64,000 nucleotides of DNA from JBFXDI01 sp050181295 (GTDB lineage: Bacteria; Pseudomonadota; Alphaproteobacteria; Rhizobiales; Aestuariivirgaceae), in the NCBI GenBank assembly GCA_050181295.1, contig JBFXDI010000001.1, forward strand, positions 15,563 to 79,562. The letters run 5' to 3'. Below the pieces are notes generated by a model. It searched no databases and was not told the origin of the DNA. It saw only the letters and a list, made by a program, of their open reading frames with translations. The first letter of the stretch is position 1. Each line of letters opens with the position of its first letter. The position numbers were made by a program, and so were the translations under genes. Below are positions 17,325 to 26,763 of this stretch, piece after piece.

Positions 17325-18728
17325 TCAGGCCCAGTTGCGGATGTCGACGAAGTGCCCCGCGATCGCCGCCGCCGCCGCCATCTGCGGCGAGACGAGGTGG
17401 GTGCGTCCCTTGTAGCCCTGTCGGCCCTCGAAATTGCGGTTCGAGGTGGAGGCGCAACGCTCCTCGGGGCTGAGCTTGTCCGGATTCATGGCAAGGCACA
17501 TGGAGCAGCCGGGCTCGCGCCATTCGAAGCCCGCCGCCTTGAAGATCCTGTCGAGGCCTTCCTGCTCGGCCTGCTGCTTCACGAGGCCCGATCCCGGCAC
17601 GATCATGGCGTTGACGCCCTGATGCACGTTCCTGCCCTCGACCATGCGCGCCGCGGCCCGCAGATCCTCGATGCGCCCGTTGGTGCAGGAGCCGATGAAC
17701 ACCCGGTCGAGCCGGATGTCGGTGATCCGCGTGCCGGGCGCCAGGCCCATATATTTGAGCGCCCGCCACTTGGCCGCCCGCACGTTCTCGTCCTCGATCT
17801 CGTCAGGGTTGGGCACCTTGCCCTCGACCGAGGCCACGTCCTCGGGGCTCGTGCCCCAGCTCACGATGGGAGGCAGGCTTGCGGCGTCGAGCTTCACTTC
17901 GCGGTCGAAACGCGCGCCCTCGTCGGAGACGAGCGTGTCCCAGTAGCGCCGCGCCGCGTCCCAAGCCGCGCCCTTGGGCGTGCGGGGCCGGTCCTTGAGA
18001 TAGGCGTAGGCGGTCTCATCGGGCGCGATGAGGCCGGCCCTCGCGCCGCCCTCGATCGACATGTTGCAGACCGTCATGCGGCCTTCCATCGAGAGGGCGC
18101 GGATGGCCTCGCCTGCATATTCGAGCACGCTTCCCGTGCCGCCGGCCGTGCCGATCTCGCCGATGATGGCGAGTATGATGTCCTTGGCGGTCACACCCTC
18201 GGGCAGCCTGCCGTCGACGGTGACGCGCATGTTCTTCGCCTGCTTCTGGATCAGCGTCTGGGTCGCGAGCACATGCTCGACCTCGGACGTGCCGATGCCA
18301 TGCGCCAGCGCTCCGAAGGCGCCGTGGGTCGAGGTGTGGCTGTCGCCGCAGACGATGGTCGTGCCTGGAAGCGTGAAGCCCTGCTCCGGGCCCACGATGT
18401 GAACGATGCCCTGGCGGCGGTCGAATTCGTTGTAATACTCGATGCCGAATTCGCGCGCGTTCTCGGCGAGCGCCGCGATCTGGATGGCGCTCTCGGGATC
18501 GGGATTGGGAAGCGACCGGTCGGTCGTCGGGACATTGTGGTCGACGACCGCCAGCGTCTTCTCGGGCGCGCGCACCTTGCGGCCGGTCATCCTTAAGCCC
18601 TCGAAGGCCTGCGGGCTCGTGACCTCATGCACGAGATGCCGGTCGATATAGAGGAGGCATGTGCCGTCCTCCTGCCGGTCGACCACGTGATCCTCGAAAA
18701 TCTTGTCGTAGAGCGTGCGCGGGGCCAT
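17325..18728 (-). CDS. leuC: 3-isopropylmalate dehydratase large subunit
   Basis: Isomerises 2-isopropylmalate to 3-isopropylmalate in leucine synthesis, with LeuD. 467 residues. The [4Fe-4S] ligands are visible in GSCTNGRIED and CSMCLAMNPD. Substrate-binding landmarks include CGDSHTSTHGAFGALAHGIG. A TATAAT element (18770-18775, minus strand) lies 42 bases before the start. leuD is not next to it here, so the two subunits are encoded apart. Confidence 0.96.
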   Translation of the reverse strand: MAPRTLYDKIFEDHVVDRQEDGTCLLYIDRHLVHEVTSPQAFEGLRMTGRKVRAPEKTLAVVDHNVPTTDRSLPNPDPESAIQIAALAENAREFGIEYYNEFDRRQGIVHIVGPEQGFTLPGTTIVCGDSHTSTHGAFGALAHGIGTSEVEHVLATQTLIQKQAKNMRVTVDGRLPEGVTAKDIILAIIGEIGTAGGTGSVLEYAGEAIRALSMEGRMTVCNMSIEGGARAGLIAPDETAYAYLKDRPRTPKGAAWDAARRYWDTLVSDEGARFDREVKLDAASLPPIVSWGTSPEDVASVEGKVPNPDEIEDENVRAAKWRALKYMGLAPGTRITDIRLDRVFIGSCTNGRIEDLRAAARMVEGRNVHQGVNAMIVPGSGLVKQQAEQEGLDRIFKAAGFEWREPGCSMCLAMNPDKLSPEERCASTSNRNFEGRQGYKGRTHLVSPQMAAAAAIAGHFVDIRNWA

Positions 18729-18840
18729 GGCTTCATCTTCCGCAAGGAAATCTCGCGTTCTCTTAACCCATTATATTTGTCCGCGAAAAGCCAAATCCAA
18801 TGCATGGCGGCCGGGTCAGGATTGCGCCCCGGTTCCCGCG

Positions 18841-19482
18841 TCAGGAGCCGGCGAGGCGAGCGACGATGAAAAAGGCTTCCGCCGGCCCGCCGTCGCGGGT
18901 CGGCTCGAACGTACGATGGAGGGTGGCGAGGCGGCCAGCCCGCTCGAGCCGCGCGAAATGCTCGGAAAATCCGCCGCTCTCCCAGAATGCGCTTGCGACG
19001 ACGGCCGCGAGCAGGCCGCTAGGCTTAAGGAGGCGCAAAACCTCCGGAAGCGCGCGGGCGTCCACATGGCCGGTGGTGAAGGTGCCGGCGCTCACAGCCG
19101 CGGCATACTGCCGGGACGCGACAGGCAAGGGCGCCATGAGATCGGCGGCGATCGCCTCGCGATAGATCTTCCGGCCCTGCGCCACGGTGAGCATGTCCGG
19201 CGATAGGTCGAGACCGTCCACGGGCGAGAAGCCCAGCATCTTGAGTTCGGCGCCTAGCCGGCCCGTGCCGCAGCCGAGATCGAGGACGGGGCCTTTGCGC
19301 TCGCCCGCGTGCATCGACAGGAGCTCCGCGATCCGTAGCGTGCCCGTGAAGCGCAGGCGCTCGAAGACATCGCGGTCGTAGTCGCGCGCCCAGTCCCGAT
19401 AGTGGCGGACCGCATCTTCCGCGGAGCCGAGCGCACGGGCGCGCAGCATCCTTGCGCCGGCGTCTTCCTCCTCTCCGCTCAT
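18841..19482 (-). CDS. Class I SAM-dependent methyltransferase (downstream copy)
   Basis: 213 residues. Motif I VLDLGCGTGRLGAEL, then VDGLDLSPDML (motif II acidic residue) and the motif III region ALPEVLRLLKPSGLL are visible. The ATG at 19482 overlaps the upstream gene's stop (ATGA), so the pair is translationally coupled. It resembles the upstream gene along its whole length (HYRDWARDYD against LYQDWASSYD; GTFTTGHVDARALPEVLRLL against GTFTHGHIGAECLDELLRVL), which indicates tandem duplication. The substrate is unknown. Confidence 0.82.
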   Translation of the reverse strand: MSGEEEDAGARMLRARALGSAEDAVRHYRDWARDYDRDVFERLRFTGTLRIAELLSMHAGERKGPVLDLGCGTGRLGAELKMLGFSPVDGLDLSPDMLTVAQGRKIYREAIAADLMAPLPVASRQYAAAVSAGTFTTGHVDARALPEVLRLLKPSGLLAAVVASAFWESGGFSEHFARLERAGRLATLHRTFEPTRDGGPAEAFFIVARLAGS

Positions 19483-20144
19483 CCGCCCGTCTTCCGCCAC
19501 GCGCAGTACCAGCCGTCGGGCTCGCGTGCGCTCTCGTAGAAAATCCCCGGCTCGAAGACCAGCCGTTCAAGCCGCGACTGTGCCGCGAGCGCCTGAAAGC
19601 GCTGCTCGAAGCGCGACTCTTTCCAGACGTCCCGATGCACCGTGCAGACGATCACGCCGCCGGCCTTCAGCACACGAAGAAGCTCGTCGAGGCATTCCGC
19701 GCCGATATGGCCATGGGTGAAGGTGCCGACGCAGGCGACAACGTCATAGGTTCCGTCGGACAAGGGAAGGCGCCGTGTGAGATCGGCCTGATGCAGCCGG
19801 CCGAAGAGCCCGCGCGAGCGGGCGGTGTTCAGCATCTCGGCCGACATGTCCACCCCCTCGAAGCGCGAGAAGCCGCGCCGCGCCAACTCGAGCGTCAGGA
19901 GTCCCGTGCCGCAACCGACATCGAGGATGTGGGCACGCCGGTCCTGAGTGACACGGCCGACGAGCCCGGCGAGCCGGGTCGGCGAGATATAGCCGAGGCC
20001 AGTGAGCATGGTGTCGTCGTAGGAGGAAGCCCAGTCCTGATAGAGGGAGAGCGATTCCTCCGGGGACGCGAGCCCGTACGCCCGCTCGAGAAATTTCGCC
20101 GCAGCGGGGCTCACCGACGGCGGAATGGAGTTTCCGGTGCTCAT
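19479..20144 (-). CDS. Class I SAM-dependent methyltransferase (upstream copy)
   Basis: 221 residues from the ATG at 20144. Motif I is ILDVGCGTGLLTLEL, followed by FEGVDMSAEML and ELLRVLKAGGVIV. It is the first gene of the tandem methyltransferase pair. The start faces the divergent AEC transporter gene, leaving a gap of about 106 bases. Proteins of this shape methylate small molecules or proteins; no neighbour suggests which. Confidence 0.82.
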   Translation of the reverse strand: MSTGNSIPPSVSPAAAKFLERAYGLASPEESLSLYQDWASSYDDTMLTGLGYISPTRLAGLVGRVTQDRRAHILDVGCGTGLLTLELARRGFSRFEGVDMSAEMLNTARSRGLFGRLHQADLTRRLPLSDGTYDVVACVGTFTHGHIGAECLDELLRVLKAGGVIVCTVHRDVWKESRFEQRFQALAAQSRLERLVFEPGIFYESAREPDGWYCAWRKTGG

Positions 20145-20250
20145 GCCGGCTATCCTATCGCATCCGCGCGCGATCTCCTCCATGATCGAGCATCAGCCCG
20201 ACCGGCAGCCGACCGGCCCGGCGCGATCCCCGAGCTTTCCTTTCCCCGCG

Positions 20251-21192
20251 ATGTCCGCCATTGCCCTGATCGTCGTCCCCGTCTTCGCGCTGATCGCGGT
20301 CGGCTATCTCGCGGCGCGTTTCGGCGCCATCTCCGGAGAGGCGATCCGCGGGCTCTCGCAGTTCGTCTTCAACTTCGCCATGCCGGCACTTCTCTTCCGC
20401 ACCGCCGCCGCGGTCGATTTGGGCAGCATGCATCCCTGGGGCGTCTGGGGGGCCTATTTCGGCGGCGCGGCCGTCGTCATCGCGCTTGCCGTCCTGATCT
20501 CGCGGCGGGTTCCGGCGCTGTCGGCGGCGGGCGGCTCCGCCGCCGGCATCACCGCGAGCTTCGGCAATCTCGTGATGATGGGGCTGCCGCTGTCGCTGGC
20601 GGGCTTCGGCGAGGAGGGGATCGTGCCCGCAGCCGTCCTGGTCTCCGTGCATGCCCCGGTGCAGTGGCTTGTCGCCACGCTCATCGCGCAATGGGCGGAC
20701 CGGGGGCCCGGCCGGCCCATGGGAGAGGTGATGTGGCAGTTCCTGATGGGCCTCTTGCGCAATCCCATCATCGCGGCGCTGCTCGGCGGCCTTCTGTGGG
20801 GCGCGCTGGGCCGGCCGATCCCGGAGATCGTGGACCGCCCGCTCGAGCTCCTGGGGCAGGCCGGCACGCCGACCGCGCTCTTCGCGCTCGGCGCATCGCT
20901 CGCGGCGCACGGGCTCAGGGGCCAGCTCGGCGCCGTCGCCATCGTCATGGCGCTGAAGATGCTGCTCTTCCCCGTGCTCGCCTGGCTGCTCGCGACGCAA
21001 GTCTTCGCGCTCGGCCCCGTCCAGACGGGCATCGTCGTGCTCTTCGCCGGCCTGCCGGCGGGCGCCAACGCCTATATCTTTTCCGAGCAGCACCGGGCGG
21101 CCGTTCCCGTCGCCTCGGGGGCGATCGTTCTCGGAACCGCGCTCTCGATCGTCACGATCTCGGTGACGCTCCTGCTGCTTGGACCTGCCTGA
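20251..21192 (+). CDS. AEC-family (auxin efflux carrier-like) transporter
   Basis: 313 residues with about ten membrane segments; MSAIALIVVPVFALIAVGYL marks the first. The middle hydrophilic stretch and the C-terminal repeat GQAGTPTALFALGASLA are typical of the family, whose bacterial members move malonate, malate and other organic acids. An earlier in-frame ATG at 20125 adds a non-membrane Pro/Arg-rich leader and is rejected. It lies next to the malyl-CoA lyase gene (convergent, 83 bases), so an organic-acid substrate is possible but not shown. Confidence 0.82.
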   Translation: MSAIALIVVPVFALIAVGYLAARFGAISGEAIRGLSQFVFNFAMPALLFRTAAAVDLGSMHPWGVWGAYFGGAAVVIALAVLISRRVPALSAAGGSAAGITASFGNLVMMGLPLSLAGFGEEGIVPAAVLVSVHAPVQWLVATLIAQWADRGPGRPMGEVMWQFLMGLLRNPIIAALLGGLLWGALGRPIPEIVDRPLELLGQAGTPTALFALGASLAAHGLRGQLGAVAIVMALKMLLFPVLAWLLATQVFALGPVQTGIVVLFAGLPAGANAYIFSEQHRAAVPVASGAIVLGTALSIVTISVTLLLLGPA

Positions 21193-21275
21193 GCCGGCGT
21201 AGCCCGCAAGGAGCGTCAGCGCATTGCGGGACTAGGATCCCGGATTGCGCTCCGCTTCATCCGGGCTACGGTCGA

Positions 21276-22253
21276 TCAGTTCTTCGCGATCTGCTCGGCC
21301 TTGCCGACCAGCACCTCGGCCTGTCGGATCGAGGCATAGTCGATGAGCCTTCCGTCGAGCGACACGGCACCCTTGCCGGCCTTGGCCGCCTCGTCCATCG
21401 CCTGCAGGATGCGCTTGGCCCGTGTGACCTCCGCCTCGCTCGGGCTCATCACCTCGTTGGCGAGCGCGATCTGGGAAGGGTGGATGGCCCACTTGCCCTC
21501 GCAGCCGAGCACCGCGGCGCGATAGGCGGCCGCCCGGTATCCGTCGGCATCGGAGAAGTCGCCGAAGGGGCCATCGACCGGCCTGAGGCCATTGGCGCGC
21601 GCCGCCACCACCATGCGGGCGAGCGCATAGTGCCACATATCGCCCCAGTGCACCTGGCGCGAGCCGTCTTCAGCCTTGTCGGTGAGGACGGAGTAGTCCG
21701 GATTGGCGCCGCCGATATTGGTGGTGCGGGCGCGCGTCGAGGCGGCGTAGTCGGCGACGCCGAAATGCAGCGACTCGAGCCGCTTGCTCGCGCCTGCGAT
21801 GGCCTCGACGTTCTGCATGCCGAGCGCCGTCTCGACGATGAGCTCGAAGCCGATCTTCTTCTTGCGCTTGGTCGCGGTCTCGATCTGGGTCACCAGCATG
21901 TCGAGCGCGTAGACATCGGCGGGCGTTCCGATCTTTGGGATCATGATGAGGTCGAGCCGCTCGCCCGACTGCTCCACCACGTCCACGACGTCGCGATACA
22001 TGTAGTGGGTGTCGAGGCCGTTCACCCGCACCGACATGGTCTTGCGTCCCCAGTCGATGTCGCGCAAGGCCTCGATGATGTTCTTGCGCGCCTTCTCCTT
22101 GTCGTCGGGAGCGACCGCGTCCTCGAGATCGAGGAAGATGACGTCGGCAGCGGATTTAGCAGCCTTTTCAAAGAGCTGTGGCTGACTTCCGGGCACCGCC
22201 AGCTCGCTGCGATTGAGCCTGGCCGGAGCCTGTTCGACGACTTTGAAGCTCAT
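21276..22253 (-). CDS. mcl: L-malyl-CoA lyase (HpcH/HpaI family)
   Basis: Cleaves malyl-CoA to acetyl-CoA plus glyoxylate in the serine cycle. 325 residues. It begins with the family's RSELAVPGSQPQLFEKA. Mg2+/CoA-site landmarks are VIFLDLEDAVAPDDK, FELIVETALGM and FGVADYAASTRAR. The C-terminal GKWAIHPSQIALANE and DGRLIDYASIRQAE are characteristic of malyl-CoA lyase rather than citrate lyase CitE. mtkAB, sga and ppc within 7 kb support this function. It is on the strand opposite to them, behind a regulator gene. Confidence 0.92.
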   Translation of the reverse strand: MSFKVVEQAPARLNRSELAVPGSQPQLFEKAAKSAADVIFLDLEDAVAPDDKEKARKNIIEALRDIDWGRKTMSVRVNGLDTHYMYRDVVDVVEQSGERLDLIMIPKIGTPADVYALDMLVTQIETATKRKKKIGFELIVETALGMQNVEAIAGASKRLESLHFGVADYAASTRARTTNIGGANPDYSVLTDKAEDGSRQVHWGDMWHYALARMVVAARANGLRPVDGPFGDFSDADGYRAAAYRAAVLGCEGKWAIHPSQIALANEVMSPSEAEVTRAKRILQAMDEAAKAGKGAVSLDGRLIDYASIRQAEVLVGKAEQIAKN

Positions 22254-22412
22254 GGAGCGCTGTCCCCTTCAGGTGATGTGCGTGCCCTTGGGGCCGAGGA
22301 TCAACGGGAAGACAGGCGGTCGCGTCAAGCGAAACTTGGTCGCATGGCCGGCTTGAAATCGCTCCGTATACGGATAAATGGCTCTTCACGGACGGTGACC
22401 GAGCAGCTCCTG

Positions 22413-23069
22413 TCAGATCCGCTCGTCGCGCGTGTTGAGGCCCGAGGAGTAGTAGAAGGCGATGGCCTGGGCGCGGTTGTCGACGGCCAGCTTGTCGAAC
22501 AGGTTGCGCAGGTGGAACTTCACCGTGTTGACGGCGATGCCGTGCTCGCTCGCGAGCGCCTTGTTGGTGAGCCCGCGCGCCAGCGAGCCGAGGAGCATCC
22601 GCTCCCGCGCCGTGAGCGACTGGACGGGATCGCGGTTGAGCTCGCGGAGATCCACGAACGGAAACATCATCTGCCCTCGTGCGACGCCCTCGACGATGGC
22701 GAGCAGTTCCTCGGGCGACTTGTCGCGCGAGCAGAAGCCGGCGGCGCCGGCCGCCATCACGCGGCGGATCGCATCCTGGGTGTCCGACGATCCGTAGACG
22801 ACGATGCGGGGGCCGCCGCCCCGCTCGCGCAGCGCCAGGAGCAGCCGCTCGCCGCCGAGCTTCGGCAGCACCCAGTCGACGATGCCGACCCCTACCGGCA
22901 CGCGCTGCACCGCATCGAGGAACGACTCTGCGCTGTTGGTGGTGACCACCAGGCTGAACCGCGGATCGCGCTCGAAGAACTCGGAAAGGGCGGCCAGCAT
23001 CAGCGGGTTGCTGTCCGCGAGCGCCACCTCCACCGGCTTCATCGGGTGATCGGCATCGATCAGCGGCAT
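22413..23069 (-). CDS. NarL/FixJ-type response regulator
   Basis: About 218 residues. The receiver domain starts VEVALADSNPLM; the likely phospho-acceptor Asp is in VGIVDWVLPKLGG and the conserved Lys in CSRDKSPEELL. The C-terminal LuxR-type helix-turn-helix reads LTARERMLLGSLARGLTNKALASEHG...NTVKFHLRNLF. Two starts are possible (23069 or 23042); neither has a strong ribosome site. No sensor kinase gene is nearby. It sits between mcl and sga and is divergent from sga, so it is a candidate regulator of the serine-cycle genes. Known serine-cycle regulators such as QscR are LysR-type, not this class. Confidence 0.8.
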   Translation of the reverse strand: MPLIDADHPMKPVEVALADSNPLMLAALSEFFERDPRFSLVVTTNSAESFLDAVQRVPVGVGIVDWVLPKLGGERLLLALRERGGGPRIVVYGSSDTQDAIRRVMAAGAAGFCSRDKSPEELLAIVEGVARGQMMFPFVDLRELNRDPVQSLTARERMLLGSLARGLTNKALASEHGIAVNTVKFHLRNLFDKLAVDNRAQAIAFYYSSGLNTRDERI

Positions 23070-23078
23070 TGCAAAATA

Positions 23079-23138
23079 CCACCCATCCGAACGGGTGCCT
23101 CCCTCAAGCACCGGCAGCTTTCCAGCCCTAATGGGTGG
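23079..23138. promoter_or_regulatory. Inverted repeat in the regulator/sga divergent promoter region
   Basis: CCACCCAT (23079-23086) and ATGGGTGG (23131-23138) are exact inverse copies 44 bases apart. Further related halves are GGGTGCC (23093-23099) and TACCCAC (23160-23166). The cluster lies upstream of sga and overlaps the leader of the response-regulator gene. An operator for the adjacent LuxR-type protein is possible. Confidence 0.35.
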
Positions 23139-23275
23139 GAAGACTATCACACTTCTGGATACCCACAAGCAGGTGATCGGAATGTTGCCTCCGACATCCC
23201 GCTCCGTGAGACTTGCTTCCGAACTTAGCGATTGGGGCGGTCATTTCGGACGCCCACGGAAGAGGGAGAAGACCC

Positions 23276-24466
23276 ATGCCAGGCCTGCGCGGATTGTTCA
23301 TTCCAGGCCCCACCAACGTTCCGGATCGCGTGCGCCGGGCCATGGACATCCCCATGGAGGACCAGCGGGCGCCCGATCTCCCCGCCTTCATCCTCCCCCT
23401 CTTCGAGGACGTGAAGAAGGTCTTCAAGTCGAAGGCAGGCCAGGTCTTCCTCTTCCCCTCCTCCGGCACCGGGGGCTGGGAAGCCGCCATCACCAACACG
23501 CTGTCGCCCGGCGACAAGGTGCTCGCGGCGCGCTTCGGCCAGTTCTCGCATCTCTGGATCGACCTCTGCCAGCGCCACGGGCTCGACGTCGAGGTCGTGG
23601 ACTGCGAGTGGGGAGAGGGCGTGCCCGTCGAGATCTTCGCGGAGAAGCTCAAGGCCGACAAGGCGCGCGCCATCAAGGCGGTGCTCGTCTGCCAGAACGA
23701 GACCGCGACCGGCGTCACGAGCGATGTCGCGGGCGTTCGCAAGGCGCTCGACGCCGCGGGCCATCCCGCGCTCCTTTTCGTCGATGGCGTCTCCTCCATC
23801 GCCTCGATCGATTTCCGCATGGACGAGTGGAAGGTCGACGTCGCGGTCGCGGGCTCCCAGAAGGGCTTCATGCTGCCGGCCGGCCTCGCCATCCTCTGCG
23901 TCAGCCAGAAGGCGCTCGCGGCCGCAGGCGACGCCAAGCTCCGCCGCTGCTACTTCGACTTCGCGGACATGGGCCGCATGAACAAGGACGGCTACTTCCC
24001 CTATACCCCGCCGCTGTCGCTCATCCGGGGCCTGAGGGCCTCCGTCGACCTGCTGCTCGAGGAAGGACTCGAGAACGTCTTCGCGCGCCATCACAGGCTC
24101 GCCGAGGGCGTGCGCCGCGGCGTTGCCGCCTGGGGCCTGAAGCTCTGCGCCAGGGCGCCGAAATGGCATTCCGATACGGTCAGCGCCATCGTGCTGCCGG
24201 AGGGCTTCGATTCAGCGAAGCTGCTCCGCCATGCCTATGCCCGCTACGGCCTGTCGCTCGGCGCCGGCCTGTCGAAGGTGGCAGGGAAAGTCTTCCGCAT
24301 CGGCCATCTCGGCGACCTCAACGAGCTCATGGTGCTCTCGGCGCTCGCGGGCTCCGAGCTCGCGATGATCGATCTCGGCGTGCCGGTCAAGGCAGGCTCG
24401 GGCGTCGGGGCGGCGGTCGAGTACTTCCACGCCGAGGCCGCAGGCCTGAAGCAGGCCGCCGAGTAG
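23276..24466 (+). CDS. sga: Serine-glyoxylate aminotransferase
   Basis: PLP enzyme (class V) converting serine plus glyoxylate to hydroxypyruvate plus glycine, a defining step of the serine cycle. 396 residues from the ATG at 23276, which has AGAGGGAGAAG upstream. The substrate loop FIPGPTNVPDRV is at the N-terminus. The PLP-binding aspartate region is FVDGVSSIASIDF and the Schiff-base lysine is in AVAGSQKGFMLPAG. It is the first gene of sga-mtkA-mtkB-ppc. Alanine-glyoxylate specificity is possible in this family, but the neighbours favour serine. Confidence 0.92.
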   Translation: MPGLRGLFIPGPTNVPDRVRRAMDIPMEDQRAPDLPAFILPLFEDVKKVFKSKAGQVFLFPSSGTGGWEAAITNTLSPGDKVLAARFGQFSHLWIDLCQRHGLDVEVVDCEWGEGVPVEIFAEKLKADKARAIKAVLVCQNETATGVTSDVAGVRKALDAAGHPALLFVDGVSSIASIDFRMDEWKVDVAVAGSQKGFMLPAGLAILCVSQKALAAAGDAKLRRCYFDFADMGRMNKDGYFPYTPPLSLIRGLRASVDLLLEEGLENVFARHHRLAEGVRRGVAAWGLKLCARAPKWHSDTVSAIVLPEGFDSAKLLRHAYARYGLSLGAGLSKVAGKVFRIGHLGDLNELMVLSALAGSELAMIDLGVPVKAGSGVGAAVEYFHAEAAGLKQAAE

Positions 24467-24503
24467 CCGATCAATCGCGAAACACCCGAGGGGAGCTCGA
24501 ACC

Positions 24504-25693
<1,190 letters not shown>

Positions 25694-25697
<4 letters not shown>

Positions 25698-26584
25698 CCA
25701 TCCTCATCGACCGTTCCACGCCCGTCCTGGTGCTCGGCGTCACCGGCCGCATCGGCTCCTTCCACACCAAGGAGATGCTCGACTACGGCACCAACATCGT
25801 GGGCGGCGTGACGCCCGGCAAGGGCGGCGGCAAGGAGCACGGCGTGCCGGTCTTCAACACTGTCAAGGAGGCCGTCGAGGCGACGGGGGCCACGGCTGCC
25901 GCGGTCTTCGTGCCGCCGCCCTTCGCGGCGGATTCGATCATGGAATCGGCGGATGCGGGCCTCAAGCTCTGCGTCGCCATCACCGATGGCATTCCCGCCA
26001 AGGACATGATCCGGGTCAAGCGCTACATGCGCCGCTACCGGCAGGAGAACCGCATGCGGCTGGTCGGCCCGAACTGCGCCGGCGTCATCAGCCCCGGCAA
26101 GGCGCTCTGCGGCATCATGCCGGGCCACATCTACCTCCAGGGCAATGTCGGTATCGTCGGCCGCTCGGGCACGCTCGGCTACGAGGCGGCGGCTCAGATG
26201 AAGGACCTTGGCATCGGCGTCTCGACCAGCGTCGGGATCGGCGGCGATCCGATCAACGGCTCCTCCTTCAAGGATATCCTCGAGCTCTTCGAGGCCGATC
26301 CCGACACACATGCGGTGATGATGATCGGGGAGATCGGCGGACCGCAGGAAGCGGAAGCCGCCGAATACATCCGCGACAACATGAAGAAGCCGGTCGTCGC
26401 CTACGTTGCGGGCCTCTCGGCCCCCAAGGGCCGGCGCATGGGCCACGCGGGCGCCATCATCTCCGCCTTCGGCGAGAGCGCCAGCGAGAAGGTCGAGATC
26501 CTGCGCGAGGTCGGCGTCGCCATTTCGCCATCGCCTTCCGAGATCGGAACCACGGTCCAGGCCGTGCTGAAGAAGGCCGCGTAG
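25694..26584 (+). CDS. mtkB: Malate-CoA ligase (malate thiokinase) alpha subunit
   Basis: Alpha subunit of malate thiokinase, 296 residues, SucD-like. CoA-binding Rossmann region LVLGVTGRIGSFHTKEML is at the N-terminus and the phosphorylated His is in RRMGHAGAIIS near residue 250. Its ATG overlaps the mtkA stop by four bases (ATGA), so the subunits are translationally coupled. Compared with the SucD at 61.4-62.3 kb it has GRIGSFHTKEM in place of GAQGTFHTEQA, an expected paralogue difference. A palindromic repeat follows before ppc. Confidence 0.92.
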
Positions 26585-26601
26585 ACGCTTCGTGTGCTTG
26601 T

Positions 26602-26697
26602 CATGCCCGGACTCGTTCCGGGCATCCATGAACACCGGCAGCGCAACGGTTGCAGGGATCGGTGTTCATGGATTGCCGGGACAAGCCCGGCAATGAC
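26602..26697. repeat. Double-palindrome dispersed repeat, copy 1
   Basis: Two hairpins, ATGCCCGG/CCGGGCAT (26603-26625) and ATTGCCGGG/CCCGGCAAT (26672-26694), flank inverted arms CCATGAACACCG and CGGTGTTCATGG. The element fills most of the mtkB-ppc gap. The same two hairpin types occur in the opposite order at 37.0 kb, so this is a dispersed element, not a dedicated terminator. Confidence 0.75.
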
Positions 26698-26763
26698 ATT
26701 GGAGGAAGCTTGAGCACGCGGTTCGCTGGCATGACGGCAAGATCCGGCATGCGGGAGGATGAC

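Noticed and set aside
21276..22253. Citrate lyase beta subunit (CitE) for the HpcH/HpaI protein
   Set aside because: No other citrate lyase genes are nearby, and the motifs and serine-cycle neighbours fit malyl-CoA lyase.
19452..23228. Very long open frame (over 1200 codons) on the plus strand across methyltransferase, AEC, mcl and regulator genes
   Set aside because: It overlaps well-supported genes in other frames, is Arg/Gly/His-rich and shows no domain. Long antisense frames are expected in GC-rich DNA.
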